From Aplectana chamaeleonis (lineage: Eukaryota; Nematoda; Chromadorea; Rhabditida; Cosmocercidae), in contig JAPDOI010001520.1 of NCBI GenBank assembly GCA_029168955.1, positions 1 to 64,000 on the forward strand: a stretch of DNA of 64,000 bases, in the 5' to 3' direction. The notes under the pieces are model-generated. The model ran no database searches, was not told the DNA's origin, and saw only the letters and a program-made list of their open reading frames with translations. Below are positions 1 through 15,000 of the stretch, piece after piece; positions within the stretch are counted from its first letter, which is position 1; each line of letters opens with the position of its first letter. Position numbers and translations under genes: made by a program.

Positions 1-3000
1 ATGTTCCGGGAAATGTGGAGCGGAGCTTCGGCAGGAGTGCGCACAACGGCAATAGAATGCTTTGGTATTTGAAAAAGTATGGGGAATCAGGCTGGAAGTC
101 TGTTAGGGCTCCGAGGGCAAGTTTTCAATGTTCCGCAATGTGGGCAGGGCTTCGGCAGGAGTACGCACAACGGCAATAGAATGCTTTGGTATTTGAAAAA
201 GTATGGGGAATCAGGCTGGAAGTCTGTTAGGGCTCCGAGGGCAAGGTTTCAATGTTCCGGAATGTGGGCGGAGCTTCGGCAGGAGTGCGCACAACGGCAA
301 TAGAATGCTTTGGTATTTGAAAAAGTATGGGGAATCAGGCTGGAAGTCTGTGAGGGCTCCGAGGGCAAAGTTTTCAATGTTCCGGAATGTGGGCGGGGCT
401 TCGGCAGGAGTGCGCACAACGGCAATAGAATGCTTTGGTATTTGAAAAAGTATGGGAATCAGGCTGGAAGTCTGTTAGGGCTCCGAGGGCAAGTTTTCAA
501 TGTTCCGGAATGTGAGCGGGGCTTCGGCAGGAGTGCGCACAACGGCAATAGAATGCTTTGGTATTTGAAAAAGTATGGGGAATCAGGCTCGAAGTCTGTG
601 AGGGCTCCGAGGGCAAGTTTTCAATGTTCCGAGATGTGGGCGGAGCTTCGGCAGGAGTGCGCACAACGGCAATAAAATGTTTGGTATTTGAAAAAGTATG
701 GGGAATCAGGCTGGAAGTCTGTGAGGGCTCCGAGGGCAAGTTTTCAATGTTCCGGAATGTGGGCGGGGCTTCGGCAGGAGTGCGCACAACGGCAATAGAA
801 TGTTTTGGTATTTGAAAAAGTATGGGGAATCAGGCTGGAAGTCTGTGAGGGCTCCGAGGGCAAGTTTTCAATGTTCCGGAATGTGGGCGGGGCTTCGGCA
901 GGAGTGCGCACAACGGCAATAGAATGTTTTGGTATTTGAAAAAGTATGGGGAATCAGGCTGGAAGTCTGTGAGGGCTCCGAGGGCAAGTTTTCAATGTTC
1001 CGGAATGTGGGCGGGGCTTCGGCAGGAGTGCGCACAACGGCAATAGAATGCTTTGGTATTTGAAAAAGTATGGGGAATCAGGCTGGAAGTCTGTGAGGGC
1101 TCCGAGGGCAAGTTTTCAATGTTCCGGAATGTGGGCGGGGCTTCGGCAGGAGTGCGCACAACGGCAATAGAATGCTTTGGTATTTGAAAAAGTATGGGGA
1201 ATCAGGCTGGAAGTCTGTGAGGGCTCTGAGAGCAAGTTTTCAATGTTCCGGAATGTGGGCGGGGCTTCGGCAGGAGTGCGCACAACGGCAATAGAATGCT
1301 TTGGTATTTGAAAAAGTATGGGGAATCAGGCTGGAAGTCTGTGAGGGCTCCGAGGGCAAGTTTTCAATGTTCCGGAATGTGGGCGGGGCTTCGGCAGGAG
1401 TGCGCACAACGGCAATAGAATGTTTTGGTATTTGAAAAAGTATGGGGAATCAGGCTGGAAGTCTGTGAGGGCTCCGAGGGCAAGTTTTCAATGTTCCGGA
1501 ATGTGGGCGGGGCTTCGGCAGGAGTGCGCACAACGGCAATAGAATGCTTTGGTATTTGAAAAAGTATGGGGAATCAGGCTGGAAGTCTGTGAGGGCTCCG
1601 AGGAAAGTTTTCAATGTTCCGGAATGTGGGCGGGGCTTCGGCAGGAGTGCGCACAACGGCAATAGAATGCTTTGGTATTTGAAAAAGTATGGGGAATCAG
1701 GCTCGAAGTCTGTGAGGGCTCCGAGGGCAAGTTTTCAATGTTCCGTAATGTGAGCGGGGCTTCGGCAGGAGTGCGCACAACGGCAATAGAATGCTTTGGT
1801 ATTTGAAAAAGTATGGGGAATCAGGCTCGAAGTCTGTGAGGGCTCCGAGGGCAAGTTTTCAATGTTCCGGAATGTGAGCGGGGCTTCGGCAGGAGTGCGC
1901 ACAACGGCAATAAAATGCTTTGGTATTTGAGAAAGTATGGGGAATCAGGCTGGAAGTCTGTTAGGGCTCCTGGGGCAAGTTTTCAATGTTCCGGAATGTG
2001 AGCGGGGCTTCGGCAGGAGTGCGCACAACGGCAATAGAATGCTTTGGTATTTGAAAAAGTATGGGGAATCAGACTGGAAGTCTGTTAGGGCTCCGAGGGC
2101 AAGTTTTCAATGTTCCGGAATGTGAGCGGGGCTTCGGCAGGAGTGCGCACAACGGCAATAGAATGCTTTGGTATTTGAGAAAGTATGGGGAATCAGGCTC
2201 GAAGTCTGTGAGGGCTCCGAGGGCAAGTTTTCAATGTTCCGGAATGTGAGCGGGGCTTCGGCAGGAGTGCGCACAACGGCAATAGAATGCTTTGGTATTT
2301 GAAAAAGTATGGGGAATCAGGCTCGAAGTCTGTGAGGGCTCCGAGGGCAAGTTTTCAATGTTCCGGAATGTGGGCGGAGCTTCGGCAGGAGTGCGCACAA
2401 CGGCAATAGAATGCTTTGGTATTTGAAAAAGTATGGGGAATCAGGCTGGAAGTCTGTTAGGGCTCCGAGGGCAAGTTTTCAATGTTCCGGAATGTGGGCG
2501 GGGCTTCGGCAGGAGTGCGCACAACGGCAATAAAATGCTTTGGTATTTGAAAAAGTATGGGGAATCAGGCTGGAAGTCTGTTAGGGCTCCGAGGGCAAGT
2601 TTTCAATGTTCCGGAATGTGGGCGGAGCTTCGGCAGGAGTGCGCACAACGGCAATAAAATGCTCTGGTATTTGAAAAAGTATGGGGAATCAGGCTGGAAG
2701 TCTGTGAGGGCTTCGAGGGCAAGTTTTCAATGTTCCGGAATGTGGGCGGGGCTTCGGCAGGAGTACGCACAACGGCAATAGAATGCTTTGGTATTTGAAA
2801 AAGTATGGGGAATCAGGCTCGAAGTCTGTGAGGGCTCCGAGGGCAAGTTTTCAATGTTCCGGAATGTGAGCGGGGCTTCGGCAGGAGTGCGCACAACGGC
2901 AATAGAATGCTTTGGTATTTGAAAAAGTATGGGGAATCAGGCTGGAAGTCTGTGAGGGCTCCGAGGGCAAGTTTTCAATGTTCCGGAATGTGGGCGGGGC

Positions 3001-6000
3001 TTCGGCAGGAGTGCGCACAACGGCAATAGAATGCTTTGGTATTTGAAAAAGTATGGGGAATCAGGCTGGAAGTCTGTGAGGGCTCCGAGGGCAAGTTTTC
3101 AATGTTCCGGAATGTGGGCGGGGCTTCGGCAGGAGTGCGCACAACGGCAATAGAATGCTTTGGTATTTGAAAAAGTATGGGGAATCAGGCTGGAAGTCTG
3201 TGAGGGCTCCGAGGGCAAGTTTTCAATGTTCCGGAATGTGGGCGGGGCTTCGGCAGGAGTGCGCACAACGGCAATAGAATGTTTTGGTATTTGAAAAAGT
3301 ATGGGGAATCAGGCTGGAAGTCTGTGAGGGCTCCGAGGGCAAGTTTTCAATGTTCCGGAATGTGGGCGGGGCTTCGGCAGGAGTGCGCACAACGGCAATA
3401 GAATGCTTTGGTATTTGAAAAAGTATGGGGAATCAGGCTGGAAGTCTGTGAGGGCTCCGAGGGCAAGTTTTCAATGTTCCGGAATGTGGGCGGGGCTTCG
3501 GCAGGAGTGCGCACAACGGCAATAGAATGCTTTGGTATTTGAAAAAGTATGGGGAATCAGGCTGGAAGTCTGTGAGGGCTCCGAGGGCAAGTTTTCAATG
3601 TTCCGGAATGTGGGCGGGGCTTCGGCAGGAGTGCGCACAACGGCAATAGAATGCTCTAGTATTTGAAAAGTATGGGAATCAGGCTGGAAGCCTGTGAGGG
3701 CTCCGAGGGCAAGTTTTCAATGTTCCGGAATGTGGGCGGGGCTTCGGCAGGAGTGCGCACAACGGCAATAGAATGCTTTGGTATTTGAAAAAGTATGGGG
3801 AATCAGGCTGGAAGTCTGTGAGGGCTCCGAGGGCAAGTTTTCAATGTTCCGGAATGTGGGCGGGGCTTCGGCAGGAGTGCGCACAACGGCAATAGAATGC
3901 TTTGGTATTTGAAAAAGTATGGGGAATCAGGCTGGAAGTCTGTGAGGGCTCCGAGGGCAAGTTTTCAATGTTCCGGAATGTGGGCGGGGCTTCGGCAGGA
4001 GTGCGCACAACGGCAATAGAATGCTTTGGTATTTGAAAAAGTATGGGGAATCAGGCTGGAAGTCTGTTAGGGCTCCCAGGGCAAGTATTCAATGTTCCGG
4101 AATGTGAGCGGGGCTCCGGCAGGAGTGCGCACAACGGCAATAGAATGCTTTGGTATTTGAAAAAGTATGGGGAATCAGGCTGGAAGTCTGTTAGGGCTCC
4201 GAGGGCAAGTTTTCAATGTTCCGGAATGTGGGCGGAGCTTCGGCAGGAGTGCGCACAACGGCAATAGAATGCTTTGGTATTTGAAAAAGTATGGGGAATC
4301 AGGCTGGAAGTCTGTTAGGGCTCCGAGGGCAAGTTTTCAATGTTCCGGAATGTGGGCGGGGCTTCGGCAGGAGTGCGCACAACGGCAATAAAATGCTTTG
4401 GTATTTGAAAAAGTATGGGGAATCAGGCTGGAAGTCTGTGAGGGCTCCGAGGGCAAGTTTTCAATGTTCCGGAATGTGGGCGGGGCTTCGGCAGGAGTGC
4501 GCACAACGGCAATAGAATGCTTTGGTATTTGAAAAAGTATGGGGAATCAGGCTGGAAGTCTGTGAGGGCTCCGAGGGCAAGTTTTCGATGTTCCGGAATG
4601 TGGGCGGGGCTTCGGCAGGAGTGCGCACAACGGCAATAGAATGCTTTGGTATTTGAAAAAGTATGGGGAATCAGGCTCGAAGTCTGCGAGGGCTCCGAGG
4701 GCAAGTTTTCAATGTTCCGTAATGTGAGCGGGGCTTCGGCAGGAGTGCGCACAACGGCAATAGAATGCTTTGGTATTTGAAAAAGTATGGGGAATCAGGC
4801 TGGAAGTCTGTGAGGGCTCCGAGGGCAAGTTTTCAATGTTCCGGAATGTGGGCGGGACTTCGGCAGGAGTGCGCACAACGGCAATAGAATGCTTTGGTAT
4901 TTGAAAAAGTATGGGGAATCAGGCTGGAAGTCTGTGAGGGCTCCGAGGGCAAGTTTTCAATGTTCCGGAATGTGGGCGGGGCTTCGGCAGGAGTGCGCAC
5001 AACGGCAATAGAATGCTTTGGTATTTGAAAAAGTATGGGGAATCAGGCTGGAAGTCTGTGAGGGCTCCGAGGGCAAGTTTTCAATGTTCCGGAATGTGAG
5101 CGGGGCTTCGGCAGGAGTGCGCACAACGGCAATAGAATGCTTTGGTATTTGAAAAAGTATGGGGAATCAGGCTGGAAGTCTGTGAGGGCTCCGAGGGCAA
5201 GTTTTCAATGTTCCGGAATGTGAGCGGGGCTTCGGCAGGAGTGCGCACAACGGCAATAGAATGCTTTGGTATTTGAAAAAGTATGGGGAATCAGGCTCGA
5301 AGTCTGTGAGGGCTCCGAGGGCAAGTTTTCAATGTTCCGGAATGTGAGCGGAGCTTCGGCAGGAGTGCGCACAACGGCAATAGAATGCTTTGGTATTTGC
5401 AAAAGTATGGGGAATCAGGCTGGAAGTCTGTTAGGGCTCCGAGGGCAAGTTTTCAATGTTCCGGAATGTGAGCGGGGCTTCGGCAGGAGTGCGCACAACG
5501 GCAATAGAATGCTTTGGTATTTGAAAAAGTATGGGGAATCAGGCTCGAAGTCTGTGAGGGCTCCGAGGGCAAGTTTTCAATGTTCCGGAATGTGAGCGGG
5601 GCTTCGGCAGGAGTGCGCACAACGGCAATAGAATGCTTTGGTATTTGAAAAAGTATGGGGAATCAGGCTCGAAGTCTGTGAGGGCTCCGAGGGCAAGTTT
5701 TCAATGTTCCGGAATGTGAGCGGGGCTTCGGCAGGAGTGCGCACAACGGCAATAGAATGCTTTGGTATTTGAAAAAGTATGGGGAATCAGGCTCGAAGTC
5801 TGTGAGGGCTCCGAGGGCAAGTTTTCAATGTTCCGGAATGTGAGCGGGGCTTCGGCAGGAGTGCGCACAACGGCAATAGAATGCTTTGGTATTTGAAAAA
5901 GTATGGGGAATCAGGCTGGAAGTCTGTTAGGGCTCCGAGGGCAAGTTTTCAATGTTCCGGAATGTGAGCGGGGCTTCGGCAGGAGTGCGCACAACGGCAA

Positions 6001-9000
6001 TAGAATGCTTTGGTATTTGAAAAAGTATGGGGAATCAGGCTCGAAGTCTGTGAGGGCTCCGAGGGCAAGTTTTCAATGTTCCGGAATGTGGGCGGGGCTT
6101 CGGCAGGAGTGCGCACAACGGCAATAGAATGCTTTGGTATTTGAAAAGTATGGGGAATCAGGCTGGAAGTCTGTTAGGGCTCCGAGGGCAAGTTTTCAAT
6201 GTTCCGGAATGTGGGCGGAGCTTCGGCAGGAGTGCGCACAACGGCAATAGAATGCTTTGGTATTTGAAAAAGTATGGGGAATCAGGCTCGAAGTCTGTGA
6301 GGGCTCCGAGGGCAAGTTTTCAATGTTCCGGAATGTGGGCGGGGCATCGGCAGGAGTGCGCACAACGGCAATAGAATGCTTTGGTATTTGAAAAAGTATG
6401 GGGAATCAGGCTCGAAGTCTGTGAGGGCTCCGAGGGCAAGTTTTCAATGTTCCGGAATGTGAGCGGGGCTTCGGCAGGAGTGCGCACAACGGCAATAGAA
6501 TGCTTTGGTATTTGAAAAAGTATGGGGAATCAGGCTCGAAGTCTGTGAGGGCTCCGAGGGCAAGTTTTCAATGTTCCGGAATGTGAGCGGGGCTTCGGCA
6601 GGAGTGCGCACAACGGCAATAGAATGCTTTGGTATTTGAAAAAGTATGGGGAATCAGGCTCGAAGTCTGTGAGGGCTCCGAGGGCAAGTTTTCAATGTTC
6701 CGGAATGTGAGCGGGGCTTCGGCAGGAGTGCGCACAACGGCAATAGAATGCTTTGGTATTTGAAAAAGTATGGGGAATCAGGCTGGAAGTCTGTGAGGGC
6801 TTCGAGGGCAAGTTTTCAATGTTCCGGAATGTGAGCGGGGCTTCGGCAGGAGTGCGCACAACGGCAATAGAATGCTTTGGTATTTGAAAAAGTATGGGGA
6901 ATCAGGCTCGAAGTCTGTGAGGGCTCCGAGGGCAAGTTTTCAATGTTCCGGAATGTGAGCGGGGCTTCGGCAGGAGTGCGCACAACGGCAATAGAATGCT
7001 TTGGTATTTGAAAAAGTATGGGGAATCAGGCTGGAAGTCTGTGAGGGCTCCGAGGGCAAGTTTTCAATGTTCCGGAATGTGAGCGGGGCTTCGGCAGGAG
7101 TGCGCACAACGGCAATAGAATGCTTTGGTATTTGAAAAAGTATGGGGAATCAGGCTGGAAGTCTGTGAGGGCTCCGAGGGCAAGATTTCAATGTTCGGGG
7201 AATGTGAGCGGGGCTTCGGCATGAGTGCGCACAACGGCAATAGAATGCTTTGGTATTTGAAAAAGTATGGGGAATCAGGCTGGAAGTCTGTGAGGGCTCC
7301 GAGGGCAAGTTTTCAATGTTCCGGAATGTGGGCGGGGCTTCGGCAGGAGTGCGCACAACGGCAATAGAATGCTTTGGTATTTGAAAAAGTATGGGGAATC
7401 AGGCTGGAAGTCTGTGAGGGCTCCGAGGGCAAGTTTTCAATGTTCCGGAATGTGGGCGGGGCTTCGGCAGGAGTGCGCACAACGGCAATAGAATGCTTTG
7501 GTATTTGAAAAAGTATGGGGAATCAGGCTGGAAGTCTGTGAGGGCTCCGAGGGCAAGTTTTCAATGTTCCGGAATGTGGGCGGGGCTTCGGCAGGAGTGC
7601 GCACAACGGCAATAGAATGCTTTGGTATTTGAAAAAGTATGGGGAATCAGGCTCGAAGTCTGTGAGGGCTCCGAGGGCAAGTTTTCAAGGTTCCGGAATG
7701 TGAGCGGGGCTTCGGCAGGAGTGCGCACAACGGCAATAGAATGCTTTGGTATTTGAAAAAGTATGGGGAATCAGGCTGGAAGTCTGTTAGGGCTCCGAGG
7801 GCAAGTTTTCAATGTTCCGGAATGTGAGCGGGGCTTCGGCAGGAGTGCGCACAACGGCAATAGAATGCTTTGGTATTTGAAAAAGTATGGGGAATCAGGC
7901 TCGAAGTCTGTGAGGGCTCCGAGGGCAAGTTTTCAATGTTCCGGAATGTGAGCGGGGCTTCGGCAGGAGTGCGCACAACGGCAATAGAATGCTTTGGTAT
8001 TTGAAAAAGTATGGGGAATCAGGCTCGAAGTCTGTTAGGGCTCCGAGGGCAAGTTTTCAATGTTCCGGAATGTGAGCGGGGCTTCGGCAGGAGTGCGCAC
8101 AACGGCAATAGAATGCTTTGGTATTTGAAAAAGTATGGGGAATCAGGCTCGAAGTCTGTGAGGGCTTCGAGGGCAAGTTTTCAATGTTCCGGAATGTGAG
8201 CGGGGCTTCGGCAGGAGTGCGCACAACGGCAATAGAATGCTTTGGTATTTGAAAAGTATGGGGAATCAGGCTGGAAGTCTGTGAGGGCTTCGAGGGCAAG
8301 TTTTCAATGTTCCGGAATGTGGGCGGGGCTTCGGCAGGAGTGCGCACAACGGCAATAGAATGCTTTGGTATTTGAAAAAGTATGGGGAATCAGGCTGGAA
8401 GTCTGTGAGGGCTTCGAGGGCAAGTTTTCAATGTTCCGGAATGTGAGCGGGGCTTCGGCAGGAGTGCGCACAACGGCAATAGAATGCTTTGGTATTTGAA
8501 AAAGTATGGGGAATCAGGCTGGAAGTCTGTGAGGGCTTCGAGGGCAAGTTTTCAATGTTCCGGAATGTGGGCGGGGCTTCGGCAGGAGTGCGCACAACGG
8601 CAATAGAATGCTTTGGTATTTGAAAAAGTATGGGGAATCAGGCTGGAAGTCTGTGAGGGCTCCGAGGGCAAGTTTTCAATGTTCCGGAATGTGGGCGGGG
8701 CTTCGGCAGGAGTGCGCACAACGGCAATAGAATGCTTTGGTATTTGAAAAAGTATGGGGAATCAGGCTCGAAGTCTGTGAGGGCTCCGAGGGCAAGTTTT
8801 CAATGTTCCGGAATGTGAGCGGGGCTTCGGCAGGAGTGCGCACAACGGCAATAGAATGCTTTGGTATTTGAAAAAGTATGGGGAATCAGGCTGGAAGTCT
8901 GTGAGGGCTTCGAGGGCAAGTTTTCAATGTTCTGGAATGTGAGCGGGGCTTCGGCAGGAGTGCGCACAACGGCAATAGAATGCTTTGGTATTTGAAAAAG

Positions 9001-12000
9001 TATGGGGAATCAGGCTCGAAGTCTGTGAGGGCTCCGAGGGCAAGTTTTCAATGTTCCGGAATGTGAGCGGGGCTTCGGCAGGAGTGCGCACAACGGCAAT
9101 AGAATGCTTTGGTATTTGAAAAAGTATGGGGAATCAGGCTCGAAGTCTGTGAGGGCTCCGAGGGCAAGTTTTCAATGTTCCGGAATGTGAGCGGGGCTTC
9201 GGCAGGAGTGCGCACAACGGCAATAGAATGCTTTGGTATTTGAAAAAGTATGGGGAATCAGGCTCGAAGTCTGTGAGGGCTCCGAGGCAAGTTTTAAATG
9301 CTCCGGAAGGTGGGCGGGGCTTCGGCAGGAGTGCGCACAACGGCAATAGAATGCTTTGGTATTTGAAAAAGTATGGGGAATCAGGCTGGAAGTCTGTGAG
9401 GGCTCCGAGGGCAAGTTTTCAATGTTCCGGAATGTGAGCGGGGCTTCGGCAGGAGTGCGCACAACGGCAATAGAATGCTTTGGTATTTGAAAAAGTATGG
9501 GGAATCAGGCTCGAAGTCTGTGAGGGCTCCGAGGGCAAGTTTTCAATGTTCCGGAATGTGAGCGGGGCTTCGGCAGGAGTGCGCACAACGGCAATAGAAT
9601 GCTTTGGTATTTGAAAAAGTATGGGGAATCAGGCTCGAAGTCTGTGAGGGCTCCGAGGGCAAGTTTTCAATGTTCCGGAATGTGGGCGGGGCTTCGGCAG
9701 GAGTGCGCACAACGGCAATAGAATGTTTTGGTATTTGAAAAACTATGGGGAATCAGGCTCGAAGTCTGTGAGGGCTCCGAGGGCAAGTTTTCAATGTTCC
9801 GGAATGTGGGCGGGGCTTCGGCAGGAGTGCGCACAACGGCAATAGAATGTTTTGGTATTTGAAAAAGTATGGGGAATCAGGCTGGAAGTCTGTGAGGGCT
9901 CCGAGGGCAAGTTTTCAATGTTCCGGAATGTGGGCGGGGCTTCGGCAGGAGTGCGCACAACGGCAATAGAATGCTTTGGTATTTGAAAAAGTATGGGGAA
10001 TCAGGCTGGAAGTCTGTGAGGGCTCCGAGGGCAAGTTTTCAATGTTCCGGAATGTGGGCGGGGCTTCGGCAGGAGTGCGCACAACGGCAATAGAATGCTT
10101 TGGTATTTGAAAAAGTATGGGGAATCAGGCTGGAAGTCTGTGAGGGCTCCGAGGGCAAGTTTTCAATGTTCCGGATTGTGAGCGGGGCTTCGGCAGGAGT
10201 GCGCACAACGGCAAGAGAATGCTTTGGTATTTGAAAAGTATGGGGAATCAGGCTGGAAGTCTGTGAGGGCTCCGAGGGCAAGTTTTCAATGTTCCGGAAT
10301 GTGGGCGGGGCTTCGGCAGGAGTGCGCACAACGGCAATAGAATGCTTTGGTATTTGAAAAGTATGGGGAATCAGGCTGGAAGTCTGTGAGGGCTCCGAGG
10401 GCAAGTTTTCAATGTTCCGGAATGTGGGCGGGGCTTCGGCAGGAGTGCGCACAACGGCAATAAAATGCTTTGGTATTTGAAAAAGTATGGGGAATCAGGC
10501 TGGAAGTCTGTTAGGGCTCCGAGGGCAAGTTTTCAATGTTCCGGAATGTGGGCGGGGCTTCGGCAGGAGTGCGCACAACGGCAATAGAATGCTTTGGTAT
10601 TTGAAAAAGTATGGGGAATCAGGCTCGAAGTCTGTGAGGGCTCCGAGGGCAAGTTTTCAATGTTCCGGAATGTGAGCGGGGCTTCGGCAGGAGTGCGCAC
10701 AACGGCAATAGAATGCTTTGGTATTTGAAAAAGTATGGGGAATCAGGCTCGAAGTCTGTGAGGGCTCCGAGGGCAAGTTTTCAATGTTCCGGAATGTGAG
10801 CGGGGCTTCGGCAGGAGTGCGCACAACGGCAATAGAATGCTTTGGTATTTGAAAAAGTATGGGGAATCAGGCTCGAAGTCTGTGAGGGCTCCGAGGGCAA
10901 GTTTTCAATGTTCCGGAATGTGAGCGGGGCTTCGGCAGGAGTGCGCACAACGGCAATAGAATGCTTTGGTATTTGAAAAAGTATGGGGAATCAGGCTGGA
11001 AGTCTGTGAGGGCTCGGAGGGCAAGTTTTCAATGTTCCGGAATGTGGGCGGGGCTTCGGCAGGAGTGCGCACAACGGCAATAGAATGCTTTGGTATTTGA
11101 AAAAGTATGGGGAATCAGGCTCGAAGTCTGTGAGGGCTCCGAGGGCAAGTTTTCAATGTTGCGGAATGTGAGCGGGGCTCCGGCAGGAGTGCGCACAACG
11201 GCAATAGAATGCTTTGGTATTTGAAAAAGTATGGGGAATCAGGCTCGAAGTCTGTGAGGGCTCCGAGGGCAAGTTTTCAATGTTCCGGAATGTGAGCGGG
11301 GCTTCGGCAGGGGGGCGCACAACGGCAAGAAAATGCTTTGGGATTTGAAAAGTATGGGGAATCAGGCTGGAAGTCTGTGAGGGCTTCGAGGGCAAGTTTT
11401 CAATGTTCCGGAATGTGAGCGGGGCTTCGGCAGGAGTGCGCACAACGGCAATAGAATGCTTTGGTATTTGAAAAAGTATGGGGAATCAGGCTCGAAGTCT
11501 GTGAGGGCTCCGAGGGCAAGTTTTCAATGTTCCGGAATGTGAGCGGGGCTCCGGCAGGAGTGCGCACAACGGCAATAGAATGCTTTGGTATTTGAAAAAG
11601 TTTGGGGAATCAGGCTGGAAGTCTGTGAGGGCTCCGAGGGCAAGTTTTCAATGTTCGGGGAATGTGAGCGGGGCTTCGGCATGAGTGCGCACAACGGCAA
11701 TAGAATGCTTTGGTATTTGAAAAAGTTTGGGGAATCAGGCTGGAAGTCTGTGAGGGCTCCGAGGGCAAGTTTTCAATGTTCCGGAATGTGAGCGGGGCTT
11801 CGGCAGGAGTGCGCACAACGGCAATAGAATGCTTTGGTATTTGAAAAAGTATGGGGAATCAGGCTGGAAGTCTGTGAGGGCTCCGAGGGCAAGTTTTCAA
11901 TGTTCCGGAATGTGGGCGGGGCTTCGGCAGGAGTGCGCACAACGGCAATAGAATGCTTTGGTATTTGAAAAAGTATGGGGAATCAGGCTCGAAGTCTGTG

Positions 12001-15000
12001 AGGGCTCCGAGGGCAAGTTTTCAATGTTCCGGAATGTGAGCGGGGCTTCGGCAGGAGTGCGCACAACGGCAATAGAATGCTTTGGTATTTGAAAAAGTAT
12101 GGGGAATCAGGCTGGAAGTCTGTTAGGGCTCCGAGGGCAAGTTTTCAATGTTCCGGAATGTGGGCGGGGCTTCGGCAGGAGTGCGCACAACGGCAATAAA
12201 ATGCTTTGGTATTTGAAAAAGTATGGGGAATCAGGCTGGAAGTCTGTTAGGGCTCCGAGGGCAAGTTTTCAATGTTCCGTAATGTGAGCGGGGCTTCGGC
12301 AGGAGTGCGCACAACGGCAATAGAATGCTTTGGTATTTGAAAAAGTATGGGGAATCAGGCTCGAAGTCTGTTAGGGCTCCGAGGGCAAGTTTTCAATGTT
12401 CCGGAATGTGAGCGGAGCTTCGGCAGGAGTGCGCACAACGGCAATAGAATGCTTTGGTATTTGAAAAAGTATGGGGAATCAGGCTCGAAGTCTGTGAGGG
12501 CTCCGAGGGCAAGTTTTCAATGTTCCGGAATGTGAGCGGGGCTTCGGCAGGAGTGCGCACAACGGCAATAGAATGCTTTGGTATTTGAAAAAGTATGGGG
12601 AATCAGGCTGGAAGTCTGTGAGGGCTTCGAGGGCAAGTTTTCAATGTTCCGGAATGTGGGCGGGGCTTCGGCAGGAGTGCGCACAACGGCAATAGAATGC
12701 TTTGGTATTTGAAAAAGTATGGGGAATCAGGCTGGAAGTCTGTTAGGGCTCCGAGGGCAAGTTTTCAATGTTCCGGAATGTGGGCGGAGCTTCGGCAGGA
12801 GTGCGCACAACGGCAATAAAATGCTTTGGTATTTGAAAAAGTATGGGAATCAGGCTGGAAGTCTGTGAGGGCTTCGAGGGCAAGTTTTCAATGTTCCGGA
12901 ATGTGGGCGGGGCTTCGGCAGGAGTACGCACAACGGCAATAGAATGCTTTGGTATTTGAAAAAGTATGGGGAATCAGGCTCGAAGTCTGTTAGGGCTCCG
13001 AGGGCAAATTTTCAATGTTCCAGAATGTGGGCGGGGCTTCGGCAGGAGTGCGCACAACGGCAATAGAATGCTTTGGTATTTGAAAAAGTATGAGGAATCA
13101 GGCTGGAAGTCTGTGAGGGCTCCGAGGGCAAGTTTTCAATGTTCCGGAATGTGGGCGGGGCTTCGGCAGGAGTGCGCACAACGGCAATAGAATGCTTTGG
13201 TATTTGAAAAAGTATGGGGAATCAGGCTGGAAGTCTGTTAGGGCTCCGAGGGCAAGTTTTCAATGTTCCGGAATGTGGGCGGAGCTTCGGCAGGAGTGCG
13301 CACAACGGCAATAAAATGCTCTGGTATTTGAAAAAGTATGGGGAATCAGGCTGGAAGTCTGTGAGGGCTTCGAGGGCAAGTTTTCAATGTTCCGGAATGT
13401 GGGCGGGGCTTCGGCAGGAGTACGCACAACGGCAATAGAATGCTTTGGTATTTGAAAAAGTATGGGGAATCAGGCTCGAAGTCTGTGAGGGCTCCGAGGG
13501 CAAGTTTTCAATGTTCCAGAATGTGGGCGGGGCTTCGGCAGGAGTGCGCGCAACGGCAATAGAATGCTTTGGTATTTGAAAAAGTATGGGGAATCAGGCT
13601 GGAAGTCTGTGAGGGCTCCGAGGGCAAGTTTTCAATGTTCCGGAATGTGGGCGGGGCTTCGGCAGGAGTGCGCACAACGGCAATAGAATGCTTTGGTATT
13701 TGAAAAAGTATGGGGAATCAGGCTCGAAGTCTGTGAGGGCTCCGAGGGCAAGTTTTCAATGTTCCGGAATGTGAGCGGGGCTTCGGCAGGAGTGCGCACA
13801 ACGGCAATAGAATGCTTTGGTATTTGAAAAAGTATGGGGAATCAGGCTCGAAGTCTGTTAGGGCTCCGAGGGCAAGTTTTCAATGTTCCGGAATGTGAGC
13901 GGGGCTTCGGCAGGAGTGCGCACAACGGCAATAGAATGCTTTGGTATTTGAAAAAGTATGGGGAATCAGGCTCGAAGTCTGTGAGGGCTCCGAGGGCAAG
14001 TTTTCAAGGTTCCGGAATGTGAGCGGGGCTTCGGCAGGAGTGCGCACAACGGCAATAGAATGCTTTGGTATTTGAAAAAGTATGGGGAATCAGGCTGGAA
14101 GTCTGTCAGGGCTCCGAGGGCAAGTTTTCAATGTTCCGGATTGTGAGCGGGGCTTCGGCAGGAGTGCGCACAACGGCAAGAGAATGCTTTGGTATTTGAA
14201 AAAGTATGGGGAATCAGGCTGGAAGTCTGTGAGGGCTCCGAGGGCAAGTTTTCGATGTTCCGGAATGTGGGCGGGGCTTCGGCAGGAGTGCGCACAACGG
14301 CGATAAAATGCTTTGGTATTTGAAAAAGTATGGGGAATCAGGCTCGAAGTCTGTGAGGGCTCCGAGGGCAAGTTTTCAATGTTCCGTAATGTGAGCGGGG
14401 CTTCGGCAGGAGTGCGCACAACGGCAATAGAATGCTTTGGTATTTGAAAAAGTATGGGGAATCAGGCTGGAAGTCTGTGAGGGCTCCGAGGGCAAGTTTT
14501 CAATGTTCCGGAATGTGGGCGGGGCTTCGGCAGGAGTGCGCACAACGGCAATAAAATGCTTTGGTATTTGAAAAAGTATGGGGAATCAGGCTCGAAGTCT
14601 GTGAGGGCTCCGAGGGCAAGTTTTCAATGTTCCGAGATGTGGGCGGGGCTTCGGCAGGAGTGCGCACAACGGCAATAAAATGCTTTGGTATTTAAAAAAG
14701 TATGGGGAATCAGGCTGGAAGTCTGTGAGGGCTCCGAGGGCAAGTTTTCTATGTTCCGGAATGTGGGCGGAGCTCAGGCAGGAGTGCGCACAACGGCAAT
14801 AAAATGCTTTGGTATTTGAAAAAGTACAGTGAATCAGGCTGGAAGTCTGTGAGGGCTCCGAGGGCAAGTTTCCAATGTTCCGGAATGTGGGCGGGGCTTC
14901 AGCAGGAGTGCGCACAACGGCAATAGAATGCTTTGGTATTTGAAAAAGTATGGGGAATCAGGCTCGAAGTCTGTGAGGGCTCCGAGGGCAAGTTTTCAAT